The position numbers and the translations under genes were made by a program. A DNA stretch of 64,000 nucleotides from Thozetella sp. PMI_491 (Eukaryota > Ascomycota > Sordariomycetes > Chaetosphaeriales > Chaetosphaeriaceae): the NCBI GenBank assembly GCA_021432635.1, contig MU270058.1, forward strand, positions 124,001-188,000, written 5' to 3'. Position 1 is the first letter of the stretch; the number at the start of each line of letters is the position of its first letter. Positions 40,488 to 52,557 of this stretch are shown piece by piece. The notes under the pieces are model-generated. The model did no database searches. It saw only the letters and a list, made by a program, of their open reading frames with translations, and was not told the DNA's origin.

Positions 40488-42404
40488 ATGGAAGAAATAT
40501 CGGTCGCTGTGGTCGGAGCCGGTGAGTCGGGGCAAAAGTCTCGCCTCCAGATTCACTAGCCACGGGCAGGGACACGGCTAATTTCCTTTGCGCTTCTCCC
40601 CAGGGCCGGTCGGTCTTGCAGCACTAAAATGCCTTGACGAGGAAGGCTTCAATGTTACCTGCTTCGAGGTCCGAGACGATTTGGGCGGAATATGGTGCTA
40701 CTCGACCGAGAAGGATACGACTACATGCCTCCCTGGTAGGAATGCGACCCATCGCAGCCACCGCCTTGGACACTTACCAGAACGCAGACACACTCCTGAA
40801 CTCGAGCAGGTTCATAGTACGCATTCGCGCACGACGTCTGGGGATCGAATAGCTGACTTGATGCAGTCGCACTTCACGGACTTTCCCTTCCCCGATAGTA
40901 GGCATGCCAGATATTGGGATGGGCAGATTGACGCGAGCTAACGCCCCAGACTCCCCAATCTACCCCCCGGCTCCACAGATGCACCAGTATTTCCGGTCAT
41001 ACGCCGACCATTTCAACCTCAGAAGGCACATTAAATTCAACACGAAAATCTCAAGCATTATTCGGAACGAGGAGACCCAGAAATGGGAGCTCGTCACGGA
41101 GGCTGACGGCGCCAAGACTACACAGCAATTTGACAAAGTTGTCGTCTCCAACGGGTTGGTGTACAAACCAACAGTGCCCACCTTTGAAGGCCAGGAAAAG
41201 TTCCAGGGTACCATCCTGCACGGGAGGGACTATAAGTCGTGAGCATCAACCATCCCGCAAATGCTCCGGCACGCGTCCAGGAGTAACACTGCAGGGTAGG
41301 CCATCAAGCTTCGAGAATAAGAATGTCGTGGTGGTCGGCATCGGCAATACGTCCGCAGACGTGGCTGTCAATCTCGCCGGCATAGCGTCCAAGGTGTATC
41401 TTTCCCACCGCCGTGGCGCGCTCGTCATGTCGCGGTTCAGGCTTGGTGCACCCCTCGAGCTCACCGCTAACTACCATATCCTTCGTACGATAAACTACCT
41501 CGACTACAAAATTCCCAGGTTGTCTACCTGGATGTTGGATTCCATGACCAAGGGCAACATGGACAAGGCTTGGGAGATTGACCCGGCCTGGGGATTGAAG
41601 CCAGCACCTTCCATGGCGGCCACTCCGCCCTGCATCAACGAGCATCTTGTTCCATGTCTTGCCAAAGGCACCATCACCTCCGTCAAGGCCCTCCGCCGCT
41701 TTGTCGGCCCTCGATCCGTGGAATTGGACGATGGTACAGTCCTGGATGACATCGATGCCGTGGTGCTCGGAACGGGTTACGTTGCCGATACTGCCATCAC
41801 GCCCTGGCTGAAGATGGACATGCCAGCCGGCTACGACGGCTTCCCTCTCCCGCGGCTCTTCCTCCAGGTCTTTCCACTTCAGTACGCCGATAGTATCGCA
41901 ATCCTTAACCATTTCGAGGTTACGGACTGCGCCTGGGTCGTAGGCGAGCTGGTGGGCATGGCCATCGCACAGCTCTGGCGGGGCAACTCCCCCTTCCCCA
42001 GCCTCGAATCCATGGAGGCGTCGTACGCCAGGCAGCAGGCGCGGGAGGTGGCCCGGTGGCAGCAAGACCACAGCGCACGTCCAGGTGCCGCCCCCGCGAG
42101 CGAGTTCTACCGCTTCATGCACACCAGCGCAGGCACAGGAGTGCCGGAGGCTCTGAGCTGGGGGCGGTCGGGGTGGGGATTCTGGTGGAAGAACCGAGAG
42201 ATGAGCCGGCTGATGGGCTGGGGTGTGTACAGCCCCTACATGATGCGCGTGCTCGAGACCGGGAAGCGGAAGAAGTGGGATGGCGCGGCAGATGCGCTGC
42301 GAAAGGTCAATGCGGAAGCGAAGGCGTTGGATCGGACGGTGCACAAGTTCCTTATCAAGGATGTGCAGGCTGACGCTGGAAAAGGTGATAATGCTGGTCC
42401 TTGA
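40488..42404 (+). CDS. Flavin-dependent monooxygenase (FMO family)
   Basis: FAD/NADPH monooxygenase of the flavin-containing N/S-oxygenating class. The supported exons are 40488-40521, 40604-40735, 40788-40816, 40867-40897, 40950-41238 and 41300-42404, giving 539 aa. The FAD loop VVGAGPVGLAAL is split by the first intron. The tiny third and fourth exons (29 and 31 nt) supply TLLNSSRFI and SHFTDFPFPD, a conserved FMO stretch. The FMO signature FQGTILHGRDY and the NADPH loop VVGIGNTSADVA follow. Donors are GTGAGT, GTAGGA, GTACGC, GTAGGC and GTGAGC, with GCTGAC or GCTAAC branch sites in the third and fourth introns. Ustiloxin clusters contain two FMOs (UstF1, UstF2), so a link to the RiPP pair 6 kb away is possible but unproven. 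Confidence 0.85.
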
Positions 42405-44155
42405 TGGGGCTGCTATACTACAAGCGCGAATCTAAGTTTAAACTTTTTTAATCTTTTATCCGGACTGCGAGTCGAGAGGGCTGGGTGCTAGACAATCTCA
42501 TGTCAAATTAGACGCTATAACTATCACAACGAGCAGTTCTTCGGCCCCCTTCTTCGATCGAGGATAGATTTCTTGCTAGCTGTCTGCCGTCAACTTAACC
42601 TCCTTTACGAGGCCACTGCTGTTCCGGAAGCAATGTTTTAGTGCGATGTGAGTGACAACGACTAGATTAAAAGGCCTGAGAAGGTAGTGGATTTCTCACG
42701 GTTCCAATAGTATGTACAGTGTTGTTTCCGTCCACAACGTAGCCACCCAATCCAACTTCCTAACCCAGTAGGCCGTATAAGTTATCCCGGTGAGCAGCTA
42801 TGGGTTCTAAACAATCATATGGGCGCTGTCGCCCTTCCTCTCTGCCTCGAGATATCTCAGCCACCTGCGTTCATTCCTGGTTCCTTCGACTGGCTTGGAA
42901 ACAGGCATGACATATCCCCTCATCCATTCCAATTCTGAATTCGCCCCAATGCCTACGAGCGCAAGTTTTATTGATTCTTTCGGCATGGTCGCAGCGAATC
43001 ACCCTGATCCAACGATAGTGCGCACAGGTCATGTAGTAAATGTATCCTCTGTCGCACATCTTCCAAAAGAAATTTCTGTTCTAATTGTTTCGGGGGCTTC
43101 TGTGCAAACTCTGAATTCGTAAATGGTCTGAAAGAACGGACGTCGCTGAATATTTCTTGACGAAAGGGAGTTGGCGGGGGATGAGAAGACCTGGTGGTTT
43201 GGGGGCTGGATGAAAGCGCCGCGGAGTTCTAGGGTCGCGAACTATCAAGCTCAGTGGCTTTCAAGATTGATGGTTTGATGCTGGCGAGGTTGGTTGTCGT
43301 AGATGCCGCCTTGGAAATTCTTGAGTATTTATATGTGTTTTTCCCCATGTGTTACTTACGCTCTGAATGCAGCCCAGTGGTGGCTCTGACAACAACAACA
43401 ACCAGTGTCCTGATTCAGCAAGCATCGGCGCTGTAATGCATCACATCAAGCATTATAGCTAAGTCTAGGATGTTGTACAGGGTGGATGTGAACCAGCTCG
43501 AGCCTAGACGCTCTGTCGACCACGCAAGACAAGCAGCCTGTGACTAATAACCCGCAATGGCGACCAGCATCCAGTTCTGCGAGGCCGAATCCGCACGACC
43601 CCAAGCCGAAAGTCACTTTCTCTCCTTCGCTTCTTATCAGAGCCAGCATCACATCCACAGCCCTCCTTCACCGTAGGAAACGAAGCCCGACCGTGAATCT
43701 ATAACATTCACCAGGGCGAATCATCGACGATGACGACATCTGCCTGCGTATTTCGGGTAGTGGGAACAAAGAGCTGACTGCCGTTGTCTTTTGCGCCGTC
43801 CGGCGTGAGCTCCTAAGCCCGACTGCCTGGCTGTGGCGGGTGTGGGGGCCGAGGGGTTAGCGGCGGAATTAAACGTGCATAGGCGTATCGATCACGGAGA
43901 ACGGAGGTGCTAACAAAAGAGAAACGCCCCACTGTCCGAAAAGGGTAAGTGAATCTCTTACACCCTGCCCGTGTAGATCGGCATCAACTGCAGTGAACAT
44001 GACGCTGACCAGGGTATAAGTTTTCTTTCTTCGATACATCTTTCCCTTATATTCGAACAGTCTCCCCTTTCTATGTCTCTCGTTAGCCCGAAACGCCTCT
44101 TGAACTGCAAGTTGCCGGGACCCAATTTTACATCACCACTCTGTGAGAATCCACG
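42405..44155. other. Intergenic region holding one small minus-strand frame
   Basis: Between the FMO and TPR-SET genes. Apart from the small Cys/His protein at 42871-43059, no supported feature is seen. Confidence 0.5.
42871..43059 (-). CDS. Possible 62-aa Cys/His small protein
   Basis: One short frame from ATG 43059. Cys and His are spaced as in small zinc-ribbon-like fungal proteins: MCDRGYIYYMTCAHY at the start, a central RCDHAERINKTC, and GICHACFQA near the end. Many fungal genomes encode short proteins that begin MC...Y.CGHY and end with a CxxC. The pattern supports a real gene but the size makes chance possible. No function is suggested. Confidence 0.4.
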   Translation of the reverse strand: MCDRGYIYYMTCAHYRWIRVIRCDHAERINKTCARRHWGEFRIGMDEGICHACFQASRRNQE

Positions 44156-46123
44156 ATGGCAGCCAGGAATACGATTTTCATGACTCCGGAAGAGTCTGAG
44201 AATGTGCAAAAGAAGGTGCGAGATCTCATGCAGAAATTTCAAGCACAAATTGGCCAGCCGCGGGAGGCCAGCGATCCCAAGGCAGTTATCCAGAAAGCTG
44301 TCTCGTCTTCCCTGATGCAAGACCTTGCTTCCGCAGCCTTTGGTTTGGGAGTCCCGAAGACCACTTCCGATACGATAGTAGCCTATGCCGTTGGGTGTCC
44401 TTACCCGCCTTGCACAGTTGAGATTTCGGAGCTTCAGCCTATGAACCTCGCCGACCTCCGCATGGAAACCCATCATCGTGGGAAGGTACTGTTCCTGCGC
44501 CGGGTGTCTCCGGTGGTCGAGTTGAAGGCGTCATCTTGGGCAGCCGTTCAGGGTTCCATCTCCGAGGATGTCGAACGTCTGGAAGCATTTCTTCACAAAT
44601 CGAAGCACGGTCGAGACATCCTCGAAACCGGATCCGAGTTCCTTGTGAAAGAACCCTACTATACCTTGGATCATCAGGGTGACCCAACTATCCGCATAGA
44701 TCACCCATCGGATCTCATCGTTGTCGCCTACAGCGACGGCCCCGAATCATGGCGTCAGACACACACTTCGTCAACCAACACGACGGTTACAGCTAGCGAG
44801 TGCAAAGAGCGCGGTAATGCCGCAATCCAAATGGAGGAATATGCGCGGGCTCACGCCTGCTACACCGAAGGCTTAAAGCTGCTCTCAAAGGACACCGACG
44901 CGCCCAACACATTGGTGAACGATCTTTACCGAAACCGCTCACACGTTAATCTTCTCCTGAATCGTTTCGACGAGGCAAGGTCCGATGCTCTGTCATCCCT
45001 CACCCACGGAGAAGCGGAGATGGATAAACGGTTAGATGCCAAGGCGTTCTATCGCGCCGGCACAGCTGCTTACAACCTGGGTGATTTCGAGGATGCCAAG
45101 GGCTTTTTTGAAGAGCAGGAGAAGCTTGAGCCGAGCAACCAGTACGCAAAGATCAGCCTGCGCAAGATAAAAATACGTCTCCAGGAGAAAAGCTCTGGCA
45201 TGTATGACTTCAAGAAGATTACTGCCAGTCTGCCTAAGACTCGGGGACGAGCCGACGTCGCGAGCTTTGATGGGCATACCGAAATCAAGGAGAGCCCCGG
45301 TGCTGGCCGTGGTCTTTTTGCCACCCAGGATATCGGCTTGGGCGAGATAATCATGTGCGAGAAGGCTTTTTGCGTCGTCTGGGGCCATGAGGACCAGGCA
45401 TTCTCCGCTCTTACGTGTGACCTCCGGGACGACGCTGCGATCAGGGTCTTCCCCGCAGGTCTGCACAGAGCCGTGGTTCAGAAGCTCCTGGACAACCCCT
45501 CTCAGGCCGGGAAGGTGTTGGAGCTTTTCAGCGACTACAGAAGCGACGCTAGCAGTGCTCACACCAGCGATGGCGACCCCGTGATCGACACCTTCCAAAT
45601 ACACGACAGCATCCAGCGCAACGCCTTCGCTGCGGGCCAGCAGAGCGAGCAGGAAGACATCAGCAACGCCAGCACCGGCCTGTGGATCCGGGCATCCTAT
45701 GTCAATCATTCCTGCATTCCGAATACGAAGAAAGACCTGTTCGGCGACCTCATGGTCCTCCGCGCTGCTCGCCAGATCGCGACCGGCGAGGAAATCACGC
45801 ACGTCTACGACGAGTCCACCGACTACGACGCGAGGGCTGCGGCGCTACAGAAGACGTGGGCTTTCAAGTGCAGCTGCGCGCTCTGCATGGCAGAGGAGGC
45901 GGACGACCCGGCGGTGCGGAAGCGGCGCAGGGAACTACACGAAGAGGCCGCCGCTTTCATCCAGAAGGAGAGCGCGCCGCGGGCGAGGAAGCTTGTGGTG
46001 GCTAGGGCCAAGCGTCTGCACCAGTCTATCAACGACACGTACAACGAGGATCGGTACCAGGGTCTGCCTCGCCGGGCGCTGCTCGGAATCGAGCAGTGGC
46101 TTCAGGCAGCTCCCTCCCGGTAG
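44156..46123 (+). CDS. TPR and SET domain protein (SMYD-like)
   Basis: One exon of 655 aa. An N-terminal region of about 210 residues has no clear fold. TPR-like helices begin at about residue 213 (ECKERGNAAIQMEEYARAHACYTEGLKLL) and run to about 340. A split SET domain follows: ESPGAGRGLFATQDIGLGE near 379, the NHSC motif (SYVNHSCIPNTKKD) near 517, then GEEITHVYDES and a post-SET cysteine set CSCALC. These are the S-adenosylmethionine-binding and zinc parts of SMYD-type lysine methyltransferases, so protein methylation in nucleus or cytosol is likely; the target is unknown. There is no MYND zinc finger, as in other fungal TPR-SET proteins. Confidence 0.9.
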   Translation: MAARNTIFMTPEESENVQKKVRDLMQKFQAQIGQPREASDPKAVIQKAVSSSLMQDLASAAFGLGVPKTTSDTIVAYAVGCPYPPCTVEISELQPMNLADLRMETHHRGKVLFLRRVSPVVELKASSWAAVQGSISEDVERLEAFLHKSKHGRDILETGSEFLVKEPYYTLDHQGDPTIRIDHPSDLIVVAYSDGPESWRQTHTSSTNTTVTASECKERGNAAIQMEEYARAHACYTEGLKLLSKDTDAPNTLVNDLYRNRSHVNLLLNRFDEARSDALSSLTHGEAEMDKRLDAKAFYRAGTAAYNLGDFEDAKGFFEEQEKLEPSNQYAKISLRKIKIRLQEKSSGMYDFKKITASLPKTRGRADVASFDGHTEIKESPGAGRGLFATQDIGLGEIIMCEKAFCVVWGHEDQAFSALTCDLRDDAAIRVFPAGLHRAVVQKLLDNPSQAGKVLELFSDYRSDASSAHTSDGDPVIDTFQIHDSIQRNAFAAGQQSEQEDISNASTGLWIRASYVNHSCIPNTKKDLFGDLMVLRAARQIATGEEITHVYDESTDYDARAAALQKTWAFKCSCALCMAEEADDPAVRKRRRELHEEAAAFIQKESAPRARKLVVARAKRLHQSINDTYNEDRYQGLPRRALLGIEQWLQAAPSR

Positions 46124-46295
46124 CGTATGGCGACGGTATAAGAGACTAATATAGATGCCATATTATATTGCGCGCACAGAAGTGTCATTCGCTTCGTAAA
46201 AACTCTGTATCATAAGTAGGAAAGAATACGCCAATGGAACTTGCATTTATATGAATCCATGACTCCCTCGGCCTACATGGTTGCTAGGGCGGCTC

Positions 46296-49200
46296 TCACT
46301 CGTGCCAGCCCGTCGCGATCGCGGCAAACTTTCCCCGTTTCTTCAGCAGTTCCTTTGGCCGGCCAGTTTCTGCGACCTGACCCTCCTCCATCACTACAAT
46401 GAGATCTGAATTCATGATGCTGTCTATCCGATGCGCGACCGTCACCACTGTCCAGTCCGCGAAATTCTCCTTGATGATTGTCCTCATATGTTCATCCGTC
46501 TCTGCGTCCACGCTGCTTGTTGCTTCGTCGAGAAGAAGAACCCCAAGTCGCTTCCCTTCGTGCATCAGTGTGGCACGTGCGAGCGCGAACAGCTGCTTCT
46601 GTCCCTGAGAAAGGGAGACACCAGTTATGTCGCCCTCGAGACCGCCTCGCTCCGAGAGTATGTCCCACAGCCTAACGCGTCTCAAGGCCGCAATGATGGC
46701 TTCGTCCAAGTGTTCGCCACGCGGGTCAGCATTGAGCCGGACTGTGGCAGGGAGGAGGAGCGGGTCCTGCGGGATTACTACCAGCTTGCTGCGAATGCTA
46801 GAGCGCGGGAGAGTGGCGAGATCTAGGTCGTCGACAAGCACGGAACCACTGTCGATTTCCAAGAGACGAAGGAGAGTTCCAACCAGAGAGCTCTTGCCAC
46901 TGTATGGATTATGACGTTAGCTTGTATTCATGGGCCGATTTAGAGGCTAGTGAGGTAAATACCTTCCAGTGCGGCCGCAAATGCCAACTTTTTGCCCTGG
47001 TTGGATAGTGAGGCTGACGTTGCGGATGCCGACAGCGTTTGAGCTGTTCACAGGTCAGCAGCACGTCTATGAGCACTCGTATGAGATAATAAAAATCACA
47101 CCTATGAGAAGCTGTGACATTGCGGAATTCAATGGCACCGGAATGAGGCCACGATGGTGGTGGATCATTCTTCTCCTCCGCCTTGTCCTCTGGCAGTACC
47201 GCATCTTCGAGACCCTTTAGGCGCGCGATGGCACCCAGAGAAGTTTCCAGCAAAGTGAACCCCAGAACAAAGTTCGAGATATCACTGCCGATGGCTATCA
47301 TGAAGTAGTGGTTAGTTTGCGTCTAAATTCCACGGAGTCAGGTGCGACTAGTGTGCTCACCTAGAATGTTGTTCAATGACACGCCTAGCAGACCCGGGTT
47401 TGTACTAGTTCTTAATCCGAGTGACAACCCCACCACGAGGATCGCCTGTGCGCCAACCATGAGCTCCAGGACGAGATTTAGCCAGCGCTGGATGCAGTGG
47501 TGTAGATAGAAGGGACGTTGGGACAGGTCTAGAAGCCGGACGTTCTCTTCTTCGAAATAGCGCTCCCATCCAAAGGCCCGGATGGTAGCTAGGCCATCCA
47601 GACTCTCCAGGAAATGCAGATGTAATGGTGCCTTGGCTTCGAGATCTAGGAGACGGAGTTGACGGGAGGTCCGCAGATACACGTGCTGGATGCCGGCGAT
47701 GGCGAGGATTAGGAAGGGTATGCTGATAGCCATGTATGTCGAGCCGGTGGCGACCAAAGAGACGGAGCCGATGGACATGAACAAGTCTGGTTGTATTTTG
47801 TTAGCACACTGCAAGCTCTAAAGATAGGACAGGGCTTGACACTTGCTTGATATAGTAGCCAGCACACCAGTCGGTAATCGCGTCTCAATCAGTGTCATGT
47901 CTTGGCTGAACCGATTCAAGATCGTTCCGCTGTCCGTAGATCCAAAGAACGACAAAGGAGCTCTTGATACCACCTTCAGGAGCGTGTGGTGGAAATTTCT
48001 CGAGGTTTTTGGCGAGATGAGAATTAGCATCGTCCTAAACAGCGGCTGCTTGTCAGAAAGCTCGGCCTAGGTGCCTGTTGAATGGGGAATGCTCACCCAG
48101 CATAGCCAAAGATTCCAAGCGCGCTCATTATTGCCAGGAGCAGATAGATGCTCGAGTATAAGGCGATAGAACTACCGCCATTATCTGTCCACCAGCTCAC
48201 CCACACAACTAGTTTCCAATGCTCGTGTCAGGAGTGGTGACATGGAGGGCAGGTACAACTTACAACCAAATATGGTGCCGAAGACATTGGCCATGACAGC
48301 CGCCACGAACAAGAGCAACCTCCACGGGCCGATACCTTTGAAGTAATACCTATAGACGGCCCAATCACCGGTGGCACGGGTCAGGTCGTCTAGTTCGTTT
48401 CTTTCCGACACCTCTAGGGCCTTTCTTTCCATCTCACTTGACTCCTTTGGAGACTCCTGTTCGCCCGGCTGGTGGCTCTCTAGACGAACTATATCGGCCA
48501 GCTTGTGCCGTACCACTTGTTCGTACGTTCCTTCGTACTCGACCCCCCCGTTAGAGAGGACCAGGACCTTGTCGCCAAATGGCAGATACTCGGCTGCGCC
48601 GCCTTTAGCTACTCGTCTGTACATAGCCTTGAAAGCATCGACTTACCGGCATGGGTTACCAGTAGGGCCGTGGAGCCAGTCTTTCTGAGAAACCCATCTT
48701 TGCTCAACACTCGACTAACCACCGTTTTTTGGGTGTTGGAATCCAGAGCGCTCAAAACGTCATCCAGGATGACAATCTCGGCGCGAGCGTACAGGGCGCG
48801 AGCGAGAGCGACCCTCTGCCTCTGTCCTCCGCTGAGCACCGTGCTGCCGCTTCCTATCTTGGTGCGGTCGCCATCCGTGAGAAGGCCGAAATCTTGTTCA
48901 AGCGCACAGGCATGCACGACGGTCCTATACAGCTCTTCATCCACCGGCGCGTCCTCCTTTGCCCTACAGATTGCCTGTCGGATCGTGACGTTGGGCAGCC
49001 AGGGCTTTTGAGCGCAGAAGGCGATGCGTTTCGTCGAGACAGTGATGACACCCTTGGTAGGAATGACTTCTCCGAGTATCGCCCTGAGGAGGGTACTCTT
49101 ACCAGACCCAACAGCGCCGATAATCATGGTGAGCGATCCGCGGCCAATGGCAAAGCTTACCTGCTGGAGCACGAAGCTTGCAGATGCTGCGGGACGGACC

Positions 49201-51139
49201 TCCACACCATCCACCACGATAGCATCCGTTGTCGACGATCCCCCGGTCGCCCTGGCTGGATTAGCGACTGACTGCAGTTCAATATCGCCCGATGCCGCCT
49301 CTGCACCAGCGCCCTGGGCCGAGGAGGAGGTGTGACCAGCCAGATGGCGAGGGTCCTCCCGTGGCGCCAGCATAAGGAACTCTTGCATGCGATCAAAGCA
49401 ACCAAGGCTGGATGCTGTACCAGGAATAGCGCTCAGCAGCCTCGCGATGGGGTCTGTGAGCAGGCCGATGATAGACAGACTGACAAACGCCTGGGTAGTC
49501 TCCAGCGACTGCTCCCCCCGCGCAGTTGCCTGGATAGAGTAGACACCCAGAGTCAAGGCGGGGGCCAACGCCCACGGCAAGTTCTGAACGACATTCTGCC
49601 ACACAATGCTCCAAAGGAAGCCGGCCATGCGGTGCGTCTCTTGAACGCGCAGGCGCTGAACCATGTCGGCCACGACGTCACCGAGCCCCATCATCCGGAC
49701 ACTGCGCATGTCGGCGAGCATCGCGCTCGTCACCGACAGGCGCTTCTGCACAGCTTCGACCCAGACCTTCTGCCGGTCACCGATGGAGCTCGCGATCCGC
49801 TCCGTGGCCAGGAATGCCAATAACGAGGTCACGATCGGCACTATGCACACCCATCCCAACTGCAAGGCCAGTAGCGTGACACCAACCACCACCTCGGCTA
49901 GGCGCGCCCACACTTCGTCCAGCATGGCCAGGCTATCCGCGATGCGGTCCACGTCCGTGCTCATCAAGGTCACCGCTCTTGAGTCAGTATGCTCACTTTC
50001 TGGCAGGTGCAGCGCGTGGTTATATACGAGCGCGACGCTCGCACCGCGGAACATGGTGATAAACCGGTACAGGTTCTGGTGGTAGTGGACTTTGGCAACT
50101 GCCGAGCCTATGTAGATCAGCCCCGTGGCGCCGATGAGGCCATACCCCTCGTTCCACGACTTCTGGGTTTCCGGCTCCGTGATGATTTCCAAGACACGGG
50201 CGATCAGCAGGGGTTGGGCGAAGGTGAAGGCGATCATGCATATGCGGGGAAAGAAGGTGGCGAGGAGCGACCGCCAGAGCCCTCTGTAGACAGCCACGAC
50301 AAACTCGTAGCGGCGTTCGGGCCGGCGGCGGCGCTCCCACGCATTCTGCAGCCTGTCTCTCACGCTGGCCGAGGTGAGCTTCTCGTCCAGAGAGTAGAGA
50401 TCACTCAAGGTGAGAACGTTGCGGATGCCGCGGAGAAAGAGAGTGTTGATCCACCACAGCATGCTCCGGCTGATGATGCCGCTTGTAGACTCGGGCGGGA
50501 GGGTCTGGTAGAGAGGCTCTAGATAGGTTCGCTTCCCCTGGGCTTCGAGGAGCAGCAAGGCCGCCTTGGTTGCCGTGCTCGCTGAGAAGACGGCGGCGAT
50601 AGCCTCCTTGTGACCCAGGAGCCATAGCGTCCGGATCTGGCTAAGGTCTAGCAGCGACGTGAACAAGAGGTAGACATTGAGCAAGGATGACGGTCGCACG
50701 GACCGAGAGTCCTCGATCCAAGTGATAAACACAAGCTGTAGCGCCACCACGAGGTTGATGGCGGTCGCGGCAATGGTGAACTTTGTCTGTGCTGCGCGGT
50801 CGAGGGCCCAGAGCACGAGTGTGGTGATCTGTAGTCCTACCAGGAGTACAGCCAGGATCTAGGCCGCGGAGTTAGCAGCCATAATAGTGGTGGTCTGCGT
50901 GCAGAGTTTCGAGAGTCTCGTACCAATTTCTCTCCGCGCTGGATGCTAAATACAGTCTTTTTCGGCTCTCCGGACAAGTGCTTCAACCTCACGGCGGCAG
51001 CCAGGATGAAGATGACCCCGGGGAACAGGCTCAGGATGGACTGCTCAAACGCCAGCGTAAAATCGAATCCCTCGCGACAGGCGTCGGCCACTGCGGGACC
51101 GAAGGCATCGTCGGCCTCGGGGGAGCACTGCGATGCCAT
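46296..51139 (-). CDS. ABC transporter, ABCC/MRP-type multidrug exporter
   Basis: Full-length ABCC exporter that moves amphipathic compounds or conjugates over the plasma or vacuolar membrane. Nine exons fit: 51139-50924, 50858-48647, 48593-48264, 48208-48097, 48034-47847, 47786-47361, 47294-47102, 47043-46963 and 46899-46296; total 1453 aa. The layout is TMD0-TMD1-NBD1-TMD2-NBD2. NBD1 has Walker A GAVGSGKST, signature LSGGQRQRVALARAL and Walker B VILDDV, where Asp replaces the catalytic Glu as is usual in ABCC. NBD2 has Walker A GRTGSGKSS (split by an intron), LSQGQKQLFALARA and LLLDEATSSVD. The fifth intron (47846-47787) has a GCAAGT donor, the only one that gives TISNLFMSIGS. The substrate is unknown; export of a metabolite made nearby is one possibility. 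Confidence 0.93.
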
Positions 51140-52557
51140 CTCTGGAGACGGCGTCGTCTTGCTGGAAGTTGGGCCTATCTGCAGCGCGGGCAGGCGCGAG
51201 CAGCCTTATCGATTATAAAGAGTGCTCCGCGGCGCTACCACCTCTCCGAATGGGGCTTTGGGACCCTCTGCATGTTAGTGTACAGTACCTATCTGGCCCC
51301 ATTCCTTTGCGCACAGCGGGCCTTCCTAATGCGGGAAGGGGCCAGCAATACGGCTATGGACATAAACTGCAATACCCATACCCACAGGGCCAAGCCGGGC
51401 CTGGCCAGGCCCTATCCTGTTCTAGCAGGCTTGCCCTACGCTGAGGCTTTGTGCACTTTGCCCGTCCCACCACTCCATTTATCCCCCGGAGGGGCATCCG
51501 AGCCTCGGCCCTAGCGACTGGCTGCGATAAAATAAAAATAAAAAGTGTGCATCCTACCAAGCCGAGTTTGGCATGCGCCTACGCATGGCAGATAAGGCAG
51601 GTAAGAATATTGAGTCTGCGTGGCAGAGGAGCCTTCCATCTTTCAGCACAGTATAGGCAGGCGGAGGGTCCACCACATAGCGAAACCCTGGGTCGCTAGG
51701 CGGGGTAACTAAGGCAGGAGGACGGAATGTCAGTCGGCGTCCCGATGCGTCTCTCCTATTCGCACCACGGACCAGCATCTTTGCCCTTGGCAATGCGGTG
51801 TCGAATAACGGTATTCTCAATGTCGATAAGACAATACGGGGTCGAAGATGCAGAACAGAAGGGCCGCCCACATCCCAATCGATAGCGAACCCACCTCCTG
51901 CACATAGCTTGTGAGCTCGACCCAATCTTGACCTACATACCTAATATACATCAGGTCCCGGGCTTCACATAGCCTACGTCACCTTTGCCTTATTCGTTCC
52001 AGCTACGAGAGATCTTCGAGGGTTTTTTTGGTGGTTTTTTTTTTTTTTTTTACCTATGTGTGAGGCCAGCGCGGCGCTGACAGGTATTGGCTCAGAGCAG
52101 TCGCTTTTACCGATCCGACCAAGACCCACAGGCAAATAGCCAGTGAGAGTTGGTTGGCCTGCGCTGCAGGAGAGGCATGCACCCGACGTCGGGCTAGGTG
52201 GGGTCGCACTATCGAGACCGAGCAATCAGAGGGCGTCACGCCAGACGACGCACATAGAGTTTTTCTAGAGTTTATGTGCCTTGGACGACTGGGAATTAGA
52301 AGTGCTGTGAGCTCGAGACCGCCCAGTATTTCAAACAGGAGAAATATCCCACTCATCGGCGCATGAAAAATCCGTCAAGCTCGTCTTGCCTCTGATTTAT
52401 CATACTCGACGAGAAGTGACGTAACAAAACCCCGACCACGGAAAGCACCAACTCACTGCCTCGCTTCTCCTTCCGCCCCTCCTCGCCTGCCCTCAGGCAT
52501 ATTTTTCTATTCCCCTTACAGCCATATACATACGGCTAGGGACGCCGACGTACCAGC
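51140..52557. other. Intergenic region between divergent genes
   Basis: Upstream of both the ABC transporter (-) and the GAR formyltransferase (+). Long runs of T lie near 52033-52050. A pyrimidine-rich leader precedes the 52558 start. No gene is seen. Confidence 0.5.

Noticed and set aside
41304..42344. Minus-strand 346-codon frame
   Set aside because: Antisense to the FMO exon carrying the NADPH loop; His/Pro/Arg-rich without any domain.
45032..45802. Minus-strand 256-codon frame
   Set aside because: Antisense to the TPR-SET gene, which shows clear SET motifs on the plus strand.
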